This document shows positions 24,981-33,297 of a DNA stretch of 36,034 bases, piece by piece (position 1 is the stretch's first letter; each line of letters begins with the position of its first letter). The notes under the pieces are model-generated. The model was not told where the DNA came from and searched no databases. It saw only the letters and a program-made list of their open reading frames with translations. Origin of the DNA: an uncultured Granulicella sp. GTDB lineage: Bacteria > Acidobacteriota > Terriglobia > Terriglobales > Acidobacteriaceae. Made by a program: the position numbers and the translations under genes. Location of the stretch: NCBI GenBank assembly GCA_903932155.1, contig CAIZFH010000094.1, positions 1 through 36,034 of the forward strand, written 5' to 3'.

Positions 24981-25012
24981 ACCCACATCTCAGAGGCGAC
25001 ACGCAGGGCACC
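24981..25012 (+). repeat. 32-nt ATCTCAGA palindromic repeat, copy 3
   Basis: Starts at the base after the GH127-like stop and ends GGGCACC four bases before the hemB stop, filling the convergent gap almost exactly. The second half of the hairpin is degenerate (GACAC for GAGAT). Confidence 0.65.
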
Positions 25013-25016
25013 TGAT

Positions 25017-26006
25017 TTACGCGAGAAGCTTGGCGGCGACTTTGGCGAAGTAGGTGACGATGAAGTCCGCGCCGGCCCTGCGGATGGAGGTGAGGGACTC
25101 GAGGATGGCGCGGTCGGGTTCGAGCCAGCCGCGCTGGAAGGCTGCGTGCAGCATGGAGTACTCGCCGGAGACCTGGTATGCGCCGAGTGGGACGTCGAAG
25201 CGCTCGCGGGCGGCGCGGATGACGTCGAGGTAGGGCAGGGCGGGCTTCATCAGGACCATGTCGGCACCTTCGGCGACGTCGAGGTCGATCTCGCGCATGG
25301 CTTCGCGGATATTGGCCCCATCCATCTGGTAGCTGCGGCGGTCGCCGAATTGCGGCGCGGAGTCGGCGGCCTCGCGGAAGGGGCCGTAGAAGGCGGAGGC
25401 GAACTTGGAGGCGTAGCTGAGGATGGGCGTGTCGGCGAGAGCTACGGCGTCGAGCGCGGTGCGGATGGCTTCGACGCGGCCGTCCATCATGTCGCTGGGT
25501 GCGACGATGTCGGCACCGGCGGCTGCGAGGGAGACGGCTGTTTTGCTGAGCAGTTCGAGCGACGAGTCATTTTCGATCTCATAATGATCGCCATCTTTGC
25601 TGACGATTCCGCAGTGGCCATGCGAGGTGTACTCGCAGAGGCAGACATCGGCGATGAGGACGAGGGAGTCGAGGGCACGGTTGGATTTGAGGGCGCGCAG
25701 GCCCTGCTGAACGATCCCATTTTCTGCGTAGGCTCCGGTGGCCTGGTCGTCTTTCTCAGCGGGAAGGCCGAAGAGTAGCAGTCCCCCGAGGCCGAGCGCG
25801 GCACAGGCTTCAGCCTCCTTCACCGCTTCATCTATAGACAGGTTGAAGACGCCGGGCATGGAGCTGATCTCTTTGCGGATACCAACGCCGGGGCAGAGAA
25901 AGAGCGGATAGAGGAGCGCACCGGGGTGGAGATGCGTCTCGCGGACGAGGGAGCGCAGAGCGGGCGTGCGGCGCAGACGGCGCAGACGTGTGGCTGGAAA
26001 GTTCAT
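25017..26006 (-). CDS. hemB: Porphobilinogen synthase (delta-aminolevulinic acid dehydratase)
   Basis: Joins two 5-aminolevulinate molecules to porphobilinogen, the second committed step to haem and other tetrapyrroles; cytoplasmic. The 329-residue protein has the expected length and both active-site lysines: Lys201 in [17 protein letters not shown] and Lys254 in [13 protein letters not shown]. The zinc-site cysteines are present as [14 protein letters not shown] (Cys122, 124, 132), so this is the zinc-dependent type. The N-terminal [16 protein letters not shown] and [10 protein letters not shown] are typical. It is convergent with the GH127-like gene, and the gap is filled by a palindromic repeat. 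The upstream gap contains short imperfect GTTCCAGG repeats (about 26026-26048). Confidence 0.96.
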   Translation of the reverse strand: MNFPATRLRRLRRTPALRSLVRETHLHPGALLYPLFLCPGVGIRKEISSMPGVFNLSIDEAVKEAEACAALGLGGLLLFGLPAEKDDQATGAYAENGIVQQGLRALKSNRALDSLVLIADVCLCEYTSHGHCGIVSKDGDHYEIENDSSLELLSKTAVSLAAAGADIVAPSDMMDGRVEAIRTALDAVALADTPILSYASKFASAFYGPFREAADSAPQFGDRRSYQMDGANIREAMREIDLDVAEGADMVLMKPALPYLDVIRAARERFDVPLGAYQVSGEYSMLHAAFQRGWLEPDRAILESLTSIRRAGADFIVTYFAKVAAKLLA

Positions 26007-26105
26007 GGGGATAGTGTACGAGGTTCCAGGTTCAAGGTTCCAGGCACCAGGGAAAGACAGATACGGAGATTCTTCCTTGTTCGTGGAATGACGAGTTGGA
26101 CGCTG

Positions 26106-26630
26106 CTAGGAGTGGTCGGCGATGGCGTCGTACTCCGCGCCAGAGGCAGATGGAACCAGCACCCAGAGGGTGTAAATGCCCAGCGCCGTGCCGGAGGGAA
26201 TCTTGATGAGCGAAAGGATTGCCAGCACGATGGCAAGAATCCTGCCCCAGGGCTTGCGCTGCAGCAGTCCAACTCCGGTGGCAATTGCCAGCAGCGCGAT
26301 GACTCCGGTGACCAGCACGATCACTATCGCCAGGCCGCTCATCCAGGGAGAGTCAGACATAAAGGGAATGCCCTGGGGTGAACCCAGGCCGCCATAGAAT
26401 CCGGGGGTTGAAATTCCCATGAGAATGAGAGCTGCGACGATACCCGTCATGGCGCGGTAGGCACCATAGACGCACCATAAAACGCCGAGGATATTGATGT
26501 GTTGCTGCACTCGCGAGGCGAGCAGGATGGGTTGCGGGACGCTATATATCGGAGGAGGCGTAGGCACGTGAGCGCCACACCTGGAACAAAACGCGCCCAG
26601 AACCGGAGAACCGCAGGACGGACAGAGCAT
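26106..26630 (-). CDS. Zinc-ribbon membrane protein, unknown
   Basis: Not assigned to a function. The 174-residue product opens with a double-cysteine zinc ribbon (MLCPSCGSPVLGAFCSRCGA) and a Pro-rich linker (PTPPPIYSVPQP). Four hydrophobic helices follow (for example NILGVLWCVYGAYRAMTGIV and GLAIVIVLVTGVIALLAIAT). GGAGGA five bases before ATG 26630 fixes the start; the open frame extends far upstream only as a shadow of mutS2. Small zinc-ribbon proteins with a tetraspan-like membrane part are frequent in Acidobacteriota. It diverges from mutS2 across a gap of about 55-110 bases, so the two promoters are close or overlapping. Confidence 0.82.
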   Translation of the reverse strand: MLCPSCGSPVLGAFCSRCGAHVPTPPPIYSVPQPILLASRVQQHINILGVLWCVYGAYRAMTGIVAALILMGISTPGFYGGLGSPQGIPFMSDSPWMSGLAIVIVLVTGVIALLAIATGVGLLQRKPWGRILAIVLAILSLIKIPSGTALGIYTLWVLVPSASGAEYDAIADHS

Positions 26631-26684
26631 CGCATTCCTCCATGAAAATGACCCTGCAACATCCGTTACGCGACGCAAGCGCAA

Positions 26685-29231
26685 ATGGTTCCCTGCAATG
26701 TGCCTCGTCGAGATGCATTGCCAGATACCATAGCAGATGTGAGCCTGCTGCCCAACATTCCGTCGCCGCTTTCCGAGGCCAGCTCCGCCGCTCTGGAGTG
26801 GCCGCGGCTGCGTGAGGTGATTGCGGGCCATGCCTCGTCGCCACTGGGACGCGGCTGGGTGCAGGCGCTGGAGCCGTGCTCGGACCAGCCATGGATTGAC
26901 GCGCAGCAGCAGCGGACGGGCGAGGTGCGCGATCTGCTGACGGGCGGCGGGAGCTTCGAGTTCCATGGACTGTTCGATCCGACGGAGCTGCTGGAGCAGG
27001 CGCGGGTTGAAGGCGCGGCGCTGGAAGCGATGGAGATCAATGCCCTGCTGACGGTGGTGGAGCGGATTGCCGCGTGGCGCTCGCTGCTGATCTCGCCTGC
27101 GGGACGGGCACGAGCGTGGCCGGGGATTGCGGGACTTTCGGCAACGCTGGTGGAGCATGACTTTGCACCGCTGCTGCACGCGCTGCGGGGAAAGATAGAG
27201 CCGGACGGGAGCCTGTCGGACGACGCGAGCCATGAGCTGCGGCGCATTCGGCGCGCGATGGAACGACAGCATCGGGCGATTGAAGAGAGTCTGCGCAAGT
27301 CGCTGCGTGCGCTGGCCAGTGAAGGATCGACGCAGGATGAGCTGATTACGGTGCGCGGCGAGCGGTTCGTAATTCCAGTGAAGGCGGAGTTCCGCAGACG
27401 CGTGCCGGGCGTGGTCCATGGGGCATCTTCTTCCGGACAAACTATTTTTGTGGAACCGATGGAGACCATCGAGCAGAACAACGAGTTGCAGCGGCTGCTG
27501 GATGAAGAACAGCGCGAGATCCATCGGATTCTGGTTGCGATGACGCGGGCGATTGGCGAGCAGGCGGACGCGATCCTGCTGGGGACGACGGTGCTGGCCG
27601 AGGTGGAGAGCCACTTTGCGCGGGCGCGGTTTGCCAATGAGCTGGAGTGCGTACGACCGAAGTTTAGCGAGTCAGCGAGTCAGCAAGTCAGCGAGTCAGC
27701 GGGTGGATTAATGCTGACAGGTGCGCGGCATCCGCTGCTGGAACTGCGGCTGCAACGTTCGGGTGCTGTCGCGGTGCCGATTACGCTGGCGCTGCAGCCG
27801 GATGCGCGGCAGTTGATTATCAGCGGTCCGAACACCGGAGGCAAGACGGTGGCGCTGAAGACTACGGGATTACTGGCCGTGATGGCGCAGGCAGGACTGC
27901 CCGTGCCCGCGGAGGCAGCGACGCTGCCGATCTTCCAGGCGATCTATGCGGACATTGGAGACGCACAGTCGATTGAGTCAAACCTGTCGAGCTTTTCGGC
28001 GCATGTGCTGAACGTGGACCGGATTGCTCGCATGGCGAATGAGGAGTCGCTGGTGCTGCTGGACGAACTGGGATCGGCGACCGACCCAGAGGAGGGTTCT
28101 GCGCTGGCTGTGGCGGTGGCAGGGCACTTCCTCGAACGCAGAGTCTGGACCTGCATTACAACGCACCTCACTTCGCTAAAGGTATATGCGGCCAATCGCG
28201 CGGGCGTGCTGAATGCGGCGGTGGGATTCGACCAGGCGACGCTGTCGCCGACCTACGAGCTTCGACTTGGTGTTCCGGGGGCATCGGCTGGGCTGAATAT
28301 TGCAGAGCGGCTGGGACTGATGGCGGAGATTGTGGCGGCGGCTCGGGCACAGCTTACCACGCAGGCGGCAGACATTGGAGTGCTGCTGGACCAGTTGCAC
28401 GCACAACTGACTGCGGCCAGCGGCGAGCGCGAGACATTGCGATTGCGCGAGCGGGAGATTGCGCGCGAACGGCTGCGCCTGGAGACCGAGGGACGAGCGG
28501 AGCAGAAGGCGCGCACAAAGGAGCTGGAAGGCAAGCTGAACTCGCTGATCGGGGAGTTTGAAACCCAACTGCGCGAGGTGGTGAAGGCGATCGACGACAA
28601 GGCGGTGGGGAAGAAGATTGCGCGTGAGGCTGCTTCGGCGGTGGCGCGCGTAAAGCGGGAGTTTTCCGAGCAGTTCAACTCGACGGTGGTGGCGCACACA
28701 ACAGGTGCGGACAAGAATGATCCGGCGGCGCAGGCGATCGGGCGCGCGGCTGCGCTACATGCTGTTAAGGTTGGCGACCTTGTGAAGCTGAGGAGCCTGG
28801 GACGTGAGGCGCGCGTGGAACGCGTGATCGATGCAAAAAACTTCGAGGTCCAAGTGGGAACGATGAAGATGCGCGTGGCTGAGAGCGATATTGCGGAGGT
28901 GACGCCGGTTGCCGTGGTAACGCCGTTGGAGGCGGCGCGCAGGCGAGGCGGAATTACTGTTCAGACGACTTCGGATACAGATTCCGTGCCCATGGAGATC
29001 AATGTGATTGGGCGGACGGCTGAGGAGGCGCATGACGAGGTTTCGCGCTATCTGGACCGCGCTTTTATGGCGGGGCTGCCACACATCCGCATCGTGCATG
29101 GGACCGGGATGGGCGTGCTGCGGCGGACGCTGCGGGAGTTCTTGAAGAACCATCCGCAGGTCACCAGCGTTACCGAGCCGCCGCACAACCAGGGCGGGCA
29201 GGGCGCGACTGAGGTGGAGCTGCGGCAGTGA
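26685..29231 (+). CDS. mutS2: MutS2 ATPase / Smr-domain protein
   Basis: MutS2 homologues suppress recombination or act in ribosome-collision rescue. The 848-residue product has a MutS-like core with the P-loop SGPNTGGKTVALKTTG (about 379-394), the Walker B-type LVLLDELGSATDPEEG and a coiled arm rich in Arg/Glu (RETLRLREREIARERLRLE). A C-terminal Smr domain has VHGTGMGVLRRTLREFL; the usual LDLRG of Smr is INVIG here. The start is uncertain: ATG 26685 has no Shine-Dalgarno, and GTG 26739 gives the more usual short N-terminus. A tandem 8-nt repeat lies at 27667-27698, encoding SESASQQVSESA in a poorly conserved loop before ARHPLL. Convergent with dnaN across a hairpin terminator. Confidence 0.93.
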   Translation: MVPCNVPRRDALPDTIADVSLLPNIPSPLSEASSAALEWPRLREVIAGHASSPLGRGWVQALEPCSDQPWIDAQQQRTGEVRDLLTGGGSFEFHGLFDPTELLEQARVEGAALEAMEINALLTVVERIAAWRSLLISPAGRARAWPGIAGLSATLVEHDFAPLLHALRGKIEPDGSLSDDASHELRRIRRAMERQHRAIEESLRKSLRALASEGSTQDELITVRGERFVIPVKAEFRRRVPGVVHGASSSGQTIFVEPMETIEQNNELQRLLDEEQREIHRILVAMTRAIGEQADAILLGTTVLAEVESHFARARFANELECVRPKFSESASQQVSESAGGLMLTGARHPLLELRLQRSGAVAVPITLALQPDARQLIISGPNTGGKTVALKTTGLLAVMAQAGLPVPAEAATLPIFQAIYADIGDAQSIESNLSSFSAHVLNVDRIARMANEESLVLLDELGSATDPEEGSALAVAVAGHFLERRVWTCITTHLTSLKVYAANRAGVLNAAVGFDQATLSPTYELRLGVPGASAGLNIAERLGLMAEIVAAARAQLTTQAADIGVLLDQLHAQLTAASGERETLRLREREIARERLRLETEGRAEQKARTKELEGKLNSLIGEFETQLREVVKAIDDKAVGKKIAREAASAVARVKREFSEQFNSTVVAHTTGADKNDPAAQAIGRAAALHAVKVGDLVKLRSLGREARVERVIDAKNFEVQVGTMKMRVAESDIAEVTPVAVVTPLEAARRRGGITVQTTSDTDSVPMEINVIGRTAEEAHDEVSRYLDRAFMAGLPHIRIVHGTGMGVLRRTLREFLKNHPQVTSVTEPPHNQGGQGATEVELRQ
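27667..27698. repeat. Four tandem 8-nt repeats (GCGAGTCA) inside mutS2
   Basis: Units at 27667, 27675, 27683 (GCAAGTCA) and 27691. Eight is not a multiple of three, so gain or loss of one unit shifts the mutS2 frame. The current number keeps the frame open. Confidence 0.9.
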
Positions 29232-29262
29232 GGTGAGTTGTGATCCCTGCTTAAAAAGTGAA

Positions 29263-29287
29263 AAGCCCGGCACGGTTCGCCGGGCTT
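29263..29287. terminator. Bidirectional hairpin terminator between mutS2 and dnaN
   Basis: AAGCCCGGC-ACGGTTC-GCCGGGCTT is a perfect 9-bp stem with a 7-base loop. On the minus strand it is followed by TTCACTTTTT, ending dnaN transcripts; on the plus strand by a weaker T-rich stretch, serving mutS2. Its place between two convergent stops fits. Confidence 0.85.
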
Positions 29288-29333
29288 CTGCATTTGTCTT
29301 TGCGCGAAGCGCGGCTGCCTCGACGGCAGATCG

Positions 29334-30485
29334 TCAGATGCGCATGGGCATGAGGATGTAGCGGTACTTGACGTCTTCGGAGGCGTCTTCGGGGCGCATC
29401 TGGCCGGCGGACTGAGCGTCTTTGAACTCCAGGCGGACCTCGCCGGAGTTGCCGATGGCCTTGAGGAAGTCGATGAGGTACTGGCTGTTGAAGCCGACGA
29501 CGAGCGGGTCGTAGTTGTACGGCGTCTCAATGGTGTCTTCCGACTCGCCGGAGTCCGTCGAAGAGGACGACAGCTTGAGCTCGTTCTGTTCGAGGCGGAT
29601 CTTGATGGCTCCGGAGCGCTCGTCGGCGAACTGCGCGACGCGCTGGATGCATCCCATGAGGTCCTCGGAGCGCACGATGACGAACTTGTTGTTGTCGCGC
29701 GGCAGGACGGCCTCGTAGTTGGGGAACTGCCCGGTGAGCTTGCGCGAGGTAAGGACGCGGCCACCGACGCGGAAGAAGAGGGTCTGCTCGTCGTCGGCGA
29801 AGTCGAGTGTCTCGGCCTCGGTGGAGTTGAGCAGGGAGAGCAGCTCGCTGAGGGCCTTGCGCGGGATCAGGGTCTTCTTCTCGCCACTGACGCCTGCGAG
29901 CGACTCGCCGAGTTTTTCGATGTGCGCCAGGCGGTGGCCATCCGTCGCGACCATCGCCATGGACTCGGCCTTCAGCACCAGCAGCGCGCCGTTGAGGGTG
30001 TAGCGGGACTCTTCGTTGGAGATGGCGAAGATGGTCTTGGAGATCATGTTCTGCAGTGAGGCGACGGAGAGCTTGAACGCTCCGGTGGTTGGGAACTCCG
30101 GGACCTGGGGGAAGTTGGCGCGCGCCATGCCAACCATCTTGGTGTTGGAGCGGCCGGCGCGGATTTGCACCCAGTGGTTGTCCATCAGCTTGATGGAGAT
30201 GTCGCCCTCGGGCAGCAGCTTGATGTAGTCGTAGAGCTTGCGGGCGGGAATGGTGCATGCGCCGGGCTTCTTGACCTTGGCCGCGCAACTGGTGCGCACG
30301 CCCTGGTCGAGGTCGGTGGCGGTGATGGTCAGCGTATCGTCCGCCGCCTCGAAGAGGAAGTTGGAGAGGATGGGGATGGTTGTCTTGCGCTCTACCACGG
30401 ACTGCGCCGCCGTCAGTTCGCGCAGCAATTCGGCGCGGGACACGGTGATTTCGAGGTTTCCAGTGGGCGCTGCTGCTGTCGTCAT
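29334..30485 (-). CDS. dnaN: DNA polymerase III beta subunit (sliding clamp)
   Basis: Ring-shaped processivity clamp for replication and repair polymerases. ATG 30485 has AGGAG six bases upstream and gives 383 residues, close to the usual 366-380; the frame upstream to 30602 is spurious. Three clamp domains are visible, starting LEITVSRAELLRELTAAQSVVERKTTIPILSNFLFEA. Domain 2 contains ATDGHRLAHIEK and GEKKTLIPRKALSEL. Domain 3 has FNSQYLIDFLKAIG and ends in the conserved YILMPMRI. A short acidic/Ser insert (SSSSTDSGESED) sits in domain 3. The gene stands apart from dnaA, which is not in the window, and has a 619-base gap upstream with inverted repeats. Confidence 0.97.
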   Translation of the reverse strand: MTTAAAPTGNLEITVSRAELLRELTAAQSVVERKTTIPILSNFLFEAADDTLTITATDLDQGVRTSCAAKVKKPGACTIPARKLYDYIKLLPEGDISIKLMDNHWVQIRAGRSNTKMVGMARANFPQVPEFPTTGAFKLSVASLQNMISKTIFAISNEESRYTLNGALLVLKAESMAMVATDGHRLAHIEKLGESLAGVSGEKKTLIPRKALSELLSLLNSTEAETLDFADDEQTLFFRVGGRVLTSRKLTGQFPNYEAVLPRDNNKFVIVRSEDLMGCIQRVAQFADERSGAIKIRLEQNELKLSSSSTDSGESEDTIETPYNYDPLVVGFNSQYLIDFLKAIGNSGEVRLEFKDAQSAGQMRPEDASEDVKYRYILMPMRI

Positions 30486-31104
30486 CTCGGACTCCTGGTT
30501 TCTTGCAGGGGTTGCAACTGGGCTTGCATCCTGAATTTCTTTCGACAAGGCAGTCTCTCCGTGGATTGATTCGATGAAATGGATGCTGGCCAAACTGTAC
30601 ACCGAAATTGGTGCAGTGTGTACTGCCCAGCCTCGGCCTTCTTGATTTTAGATTGGCTGGCTTTGCGTGCGGCTGATTTCTTTGTGGAAAGAGCGGCCAC
30701 TTGTGTGTGACGAAGGCAGGAACTACATTGCGAAGGCTGGGTATACTGCTACTACTAAAAACAAGGATTAATAAAGAGAAATACTAGTAGCAGTAGCCGT
30801 TGTTGCAGGAAATGTGGAAAGCAGGACGATGTACTACGGGAATAGATAGTTGAGGTGCGGCCTTGATTTAGAAAACGGCGCAGTGGTTCTCGAAGAAGGA
30901 GCAAGAGTGGAGGACAAGAGCGTAGAGAGGACCCAGTTATCGCACTTGTTCACAGGGCGAAAGCGCAGGCTGATGCGAGAGTCTGTACGGTTCGTGGGAA
31001 TAGTGTACAAACTATGCAATATCAGAAGGATAGGGGGTCCTGTTTTTTAACAGAAGGGAAGTTATCTCAGAGGATAATTAGACAGGCGCGTTGAGGGAGG
31101 CAGA
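30486..31104. other. Large intergenic region between dnaN and the NAD(P)-binding gene
   Basis: No supported gene. It holds a 12-base inverted repeat with one mismatch (CTGCTACTACTA at 30746-30757, TACTAGTAGCAG at 30782-30793) around a 24-base AT-rich loop. One TTGTTCACA fits TTRTNCACA near 30948. TGTGGAAA motifs near 30684 and 30813 are weaker DnaA-like sites. Promoters of both flanking genes must lie here, but I cannot place them. Confidence 0.5.
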
Positions 31105-31743
31105 ATGAAGATCGCAATCTTTGGTGCAAGCGGAGCCACCGGCAGGCTGCTGACAGAACGCTGCCTGGTTGCCGGATATGAGGTGACGGCGCTGGGGCGC
31201 AGGCCCGCGGAGTTTGCCTATGCCGGGCGAGTGCGCGTGGTGGAAGGCAGTGCGTTCGATGCGGAGGCGGTAAGGGAGACGGTGGCAGGAACGGATGTGG
31301 TGCTGTCTGCGCTGGGAGCGCGGTCGCTGCGGAAGGAAGATGTGCTGGAGAGGGCCGTTCCGCTGATAGTGTCAGCGATGAAGGAATCGGGTGTACGGCG
31401 GGTTATTGTGCTGGGATCGGCGGGGGCGCTGAGCGACTCGCTGAAGAAGCAGCCGGCGTGGCGGCGGTGGTTTGTGCAGAAGATTGTGTACAACACGTTT
31501 CTGAAGTGGGCGGTTGCTTCGCAGATCGACCAGTGGAAGGTGCTGTCTGCGAGTGGGCTGGATTTTACGATGGTAATGCCGCCAATGCTGCTGAACAGTA
31601 CGGGACGCGGGGCATACAGGGTGGATGGGGAGGCGCTGCCGCGGGACGGGTCGCGCATTGCGCGGGAGGATGTGGCGGACTTCATGATGGCGCAGATAGA
31701 GGGTAAGGATTGGGTGGGGAAGGGCGTGTATGTGGCGTGGTAG
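31105..31743 (+). CDS. NAD(P)-binding Rossmann-fold protein (NAD(P)H-binding, atypical SDR)
   Basis: Predicted cytoplasmic oxidoreductase or NAD(P)-sensor of the SDR_a5/NmrA-like group; substrate unknown. The 212-residue product begins with MKIAIFGASGATGRLLTERCL, a GxxGxxG dinucleotide motif. GTDVVLSALGARS, VRRVIVLGSAGALSD and LDFTMVMPPMLLN follow, the order seen in PF13460 proteins such as biliverdin reductase B-like enzymes. The catalytic Tyr-x3-Lys of classical SDRs is not evident, which is normal for this group. GGGAGG precedes the ATG at seven bases. It lies about 120 bases before the dihydrolipoyl dehydrogenase gene on the same strand. Confidence 0.87.
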   Translation: MKIAIFGASGATGRLLTERCLVAGYEVTALGRRPAEFAYAGRVRVVEGSAFDAEAVRETVAGTDVVLSALGARSLRKEDVLERAVPLIVSAMKESGVRRVIVLGSAGALSDSLKKQPAWRRWFVQKIVYNTFLKWAVASQIDQWKVLSASGLDFTMVMPPMLLNSTGRGAYRVDGEALPRDGSRIAREDVADFMMAQIEGKDWVGKGVYVAW

Positions 31744-31863
31744 GGGGGACGAGACAAAGGCTTGACACCGAGGTACACCGATTCAACCGATTCAAACAAG
31801 GAACGACCGCTTCAGGCAGCGTAAAATCGAGTTGTTGCGCATTCATTTGGATAGGAGCCTCCC

Positions 31864-33297
31864 GTGGCAGAGACGATCTTCGATGTGGTGGTGGTGGGTG
31901 GTGGCCCGGCCGGATATACCTGCGCGATTCGCGGCTCGCAGTATGGGTTGAAGGTAGCGCTGGTGGACGCCAACGACCGGCTGGGAGGGACGTGCCTGCT
32001 GTGGGGATGTATTCCCACCAAGGCGATGCTGTTTACGGCGGAGATATGGGACCACCTGAAGTACGCGAAGACCTTCGGGATTGCAGGCGTGGAGGGGGCG
32101 ACGATCGACTGGAAGGGCGTACTGGCGCGCAAGGACGACGTGATTACGCGGCACACCAAAGGCCTCGACTTCCTGATGAAGAAGAACAAGATTACGACGT
32201 TCAAGGGATTCGGTAAGTTGACGGGCCCGGCGAAGGACGGCGTGCACAGCATCGACGTGAAGCTGGCGGACGGCAAGACCCCAAACGGCGTCCAGACGGT
32301 GAAGGCGAAGAAGGTGGTGCTGGCGACGGGCTCGGATGCGCGCATGCTGCCGGGGTTGAAGGCGGACGAGACGATCCTGACGAACTACGAGATTTTGAAG
32401 ATCGCCGAGATGCCGAAGTCGCTGGTGGTGATTGGGTCCGGCGCGGTAGGCGTGGAGTTTGCATCGATCTTCAAGAGCTTTGGCGCGGAGTTGACCATCC
32501 TGGAGATGCTGCCGCGCATGGTCCCAGTGGAGGACGAAGAGATCGGCAAAGAGCTGCTGCGACTGTTCAAGAAGCGCGGTTTCGACGTCAATCTCGGGAT
32601 CAAGGACACGAAGATAGAGAAGAACAAGGACGGCGCACTGGTGAGCTGGACGGACGCGAACGGCAAGGCGCAGAGCAAGCAGGCGGAGAAGGTGCTGGTT
32701 GCAGTTGGCCGGTCGCCGCGGACGTCCGATGTGGGGTTAGACAAGACGAAGATTGTGCCCGACCGCGGCTTCATCATGACCAATGAATGGATGGAGACGA
32801 CCGAGCCCGGCGTGTACGCCATCGGCGATATTGTGGGCGGAATGCCGCAGTTGGCGCATGTAGGCAGCATGGCGGGGCTGGTGGTGGCGGCTCGGATTGC
32901 GGGCAAGTACGCGAAGCCGATCAACAAGTCGCGGATTCCTGGCTGTACGTACTGCGATCCGCAGATTGCCAGCGTAGGGCTGACAGAGGCGAAGGCCAAA
33001 GAGCTGGGACATACAGTGAAGGTGGGCAAGTTCCCGTTTGTCGGCAACTCCAAGGCGACGATCCTGGACGCGCACGACGGCTTTGTGAAGGTGGTGGCGG
33101 ACGCGAAGTACGGCGAGGTGTTGGGCGTACACATCATCGGGCCGTACGCTACGGAGATCATCGCGGAGTGTGTGACCGCGCTGGAGCTGGAGGCCACGGT
33201 GGAAGAGATGATGTTCACCATCCACGCGCATCCCACGGTTGCCGAAGCGCTGCTGGACGGATTCAGCAGCGTGGAAGGCATGGCGGTGAATGTCTAA
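31864..33297 (+). CDS. lpdA: Dihydrolipoyl dehydrogenase (E3)
   Basis: FAD/NAD flavoenzyme that reoxidises dihydrolipoamide in 2-oxo-acid dehydrogenase complexes and glycine cleavage. The 477-residue protein has the FAD motif VVVGGGPAGYTCAIR, the redox disulfide GGTCLLWGCIPTKAM (Cys44, Cys49), the NAD motif VVIGSGAVGVEFASIF, the second FAD motif with VYAIGDIVG, and the interface His456-Glu461 pair in HAHPTVAEALLDGFSS. The GTG start at 31864 is preceded by AGGAG. No E1 or E2 gene is next to it. Its TAA overlaps the stop of the convergent alcohol dehydrogenase gene by a few bases. Length and both catalytic pairs separate it from mercuric or glutathione reductases. Confidence 0.95.
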   Translation: MAETIFDVVVVGGGPAGYTCAIRGSQYGLKVALVDANDRLGGTCLLWGCIPTKAMLFTAEIWDHLKYAKTFGIAGVEGATIDWKGVLARKDDVITRHTKGLDFLMKKNKITTFKGFGKLTGPAKDGVHSIDVKLADGKTPNGVQTVKAKKVVLATGSDARMLPGLKADETILTNYEILKIAEMPKSLVVIGSGAVGVEFASIFKSFGAELTILEMLPRMVPVEDEEIGKELLRLFKKRGFDVNLGIKDTKIEKNKDGALVSWTDANGKAQSKQAEKVLVAVGRSPRTSDVGLDKTKIVPDRGFIMTNEWMETTEPGVYAIGDIVGGMPQLAHVGSMAGLVVAARIAGKYAKPINKSRIPGCTYCDPQIASVGLTEAKAKELGHTVKVGKFPFVGNSKATILDAHDGFVKVVADAKYGEVLGVHIIGPYATEIIAECVTALELEATVEEMMFTIHAHPTVAEALLDGFSSVEGMAVNV

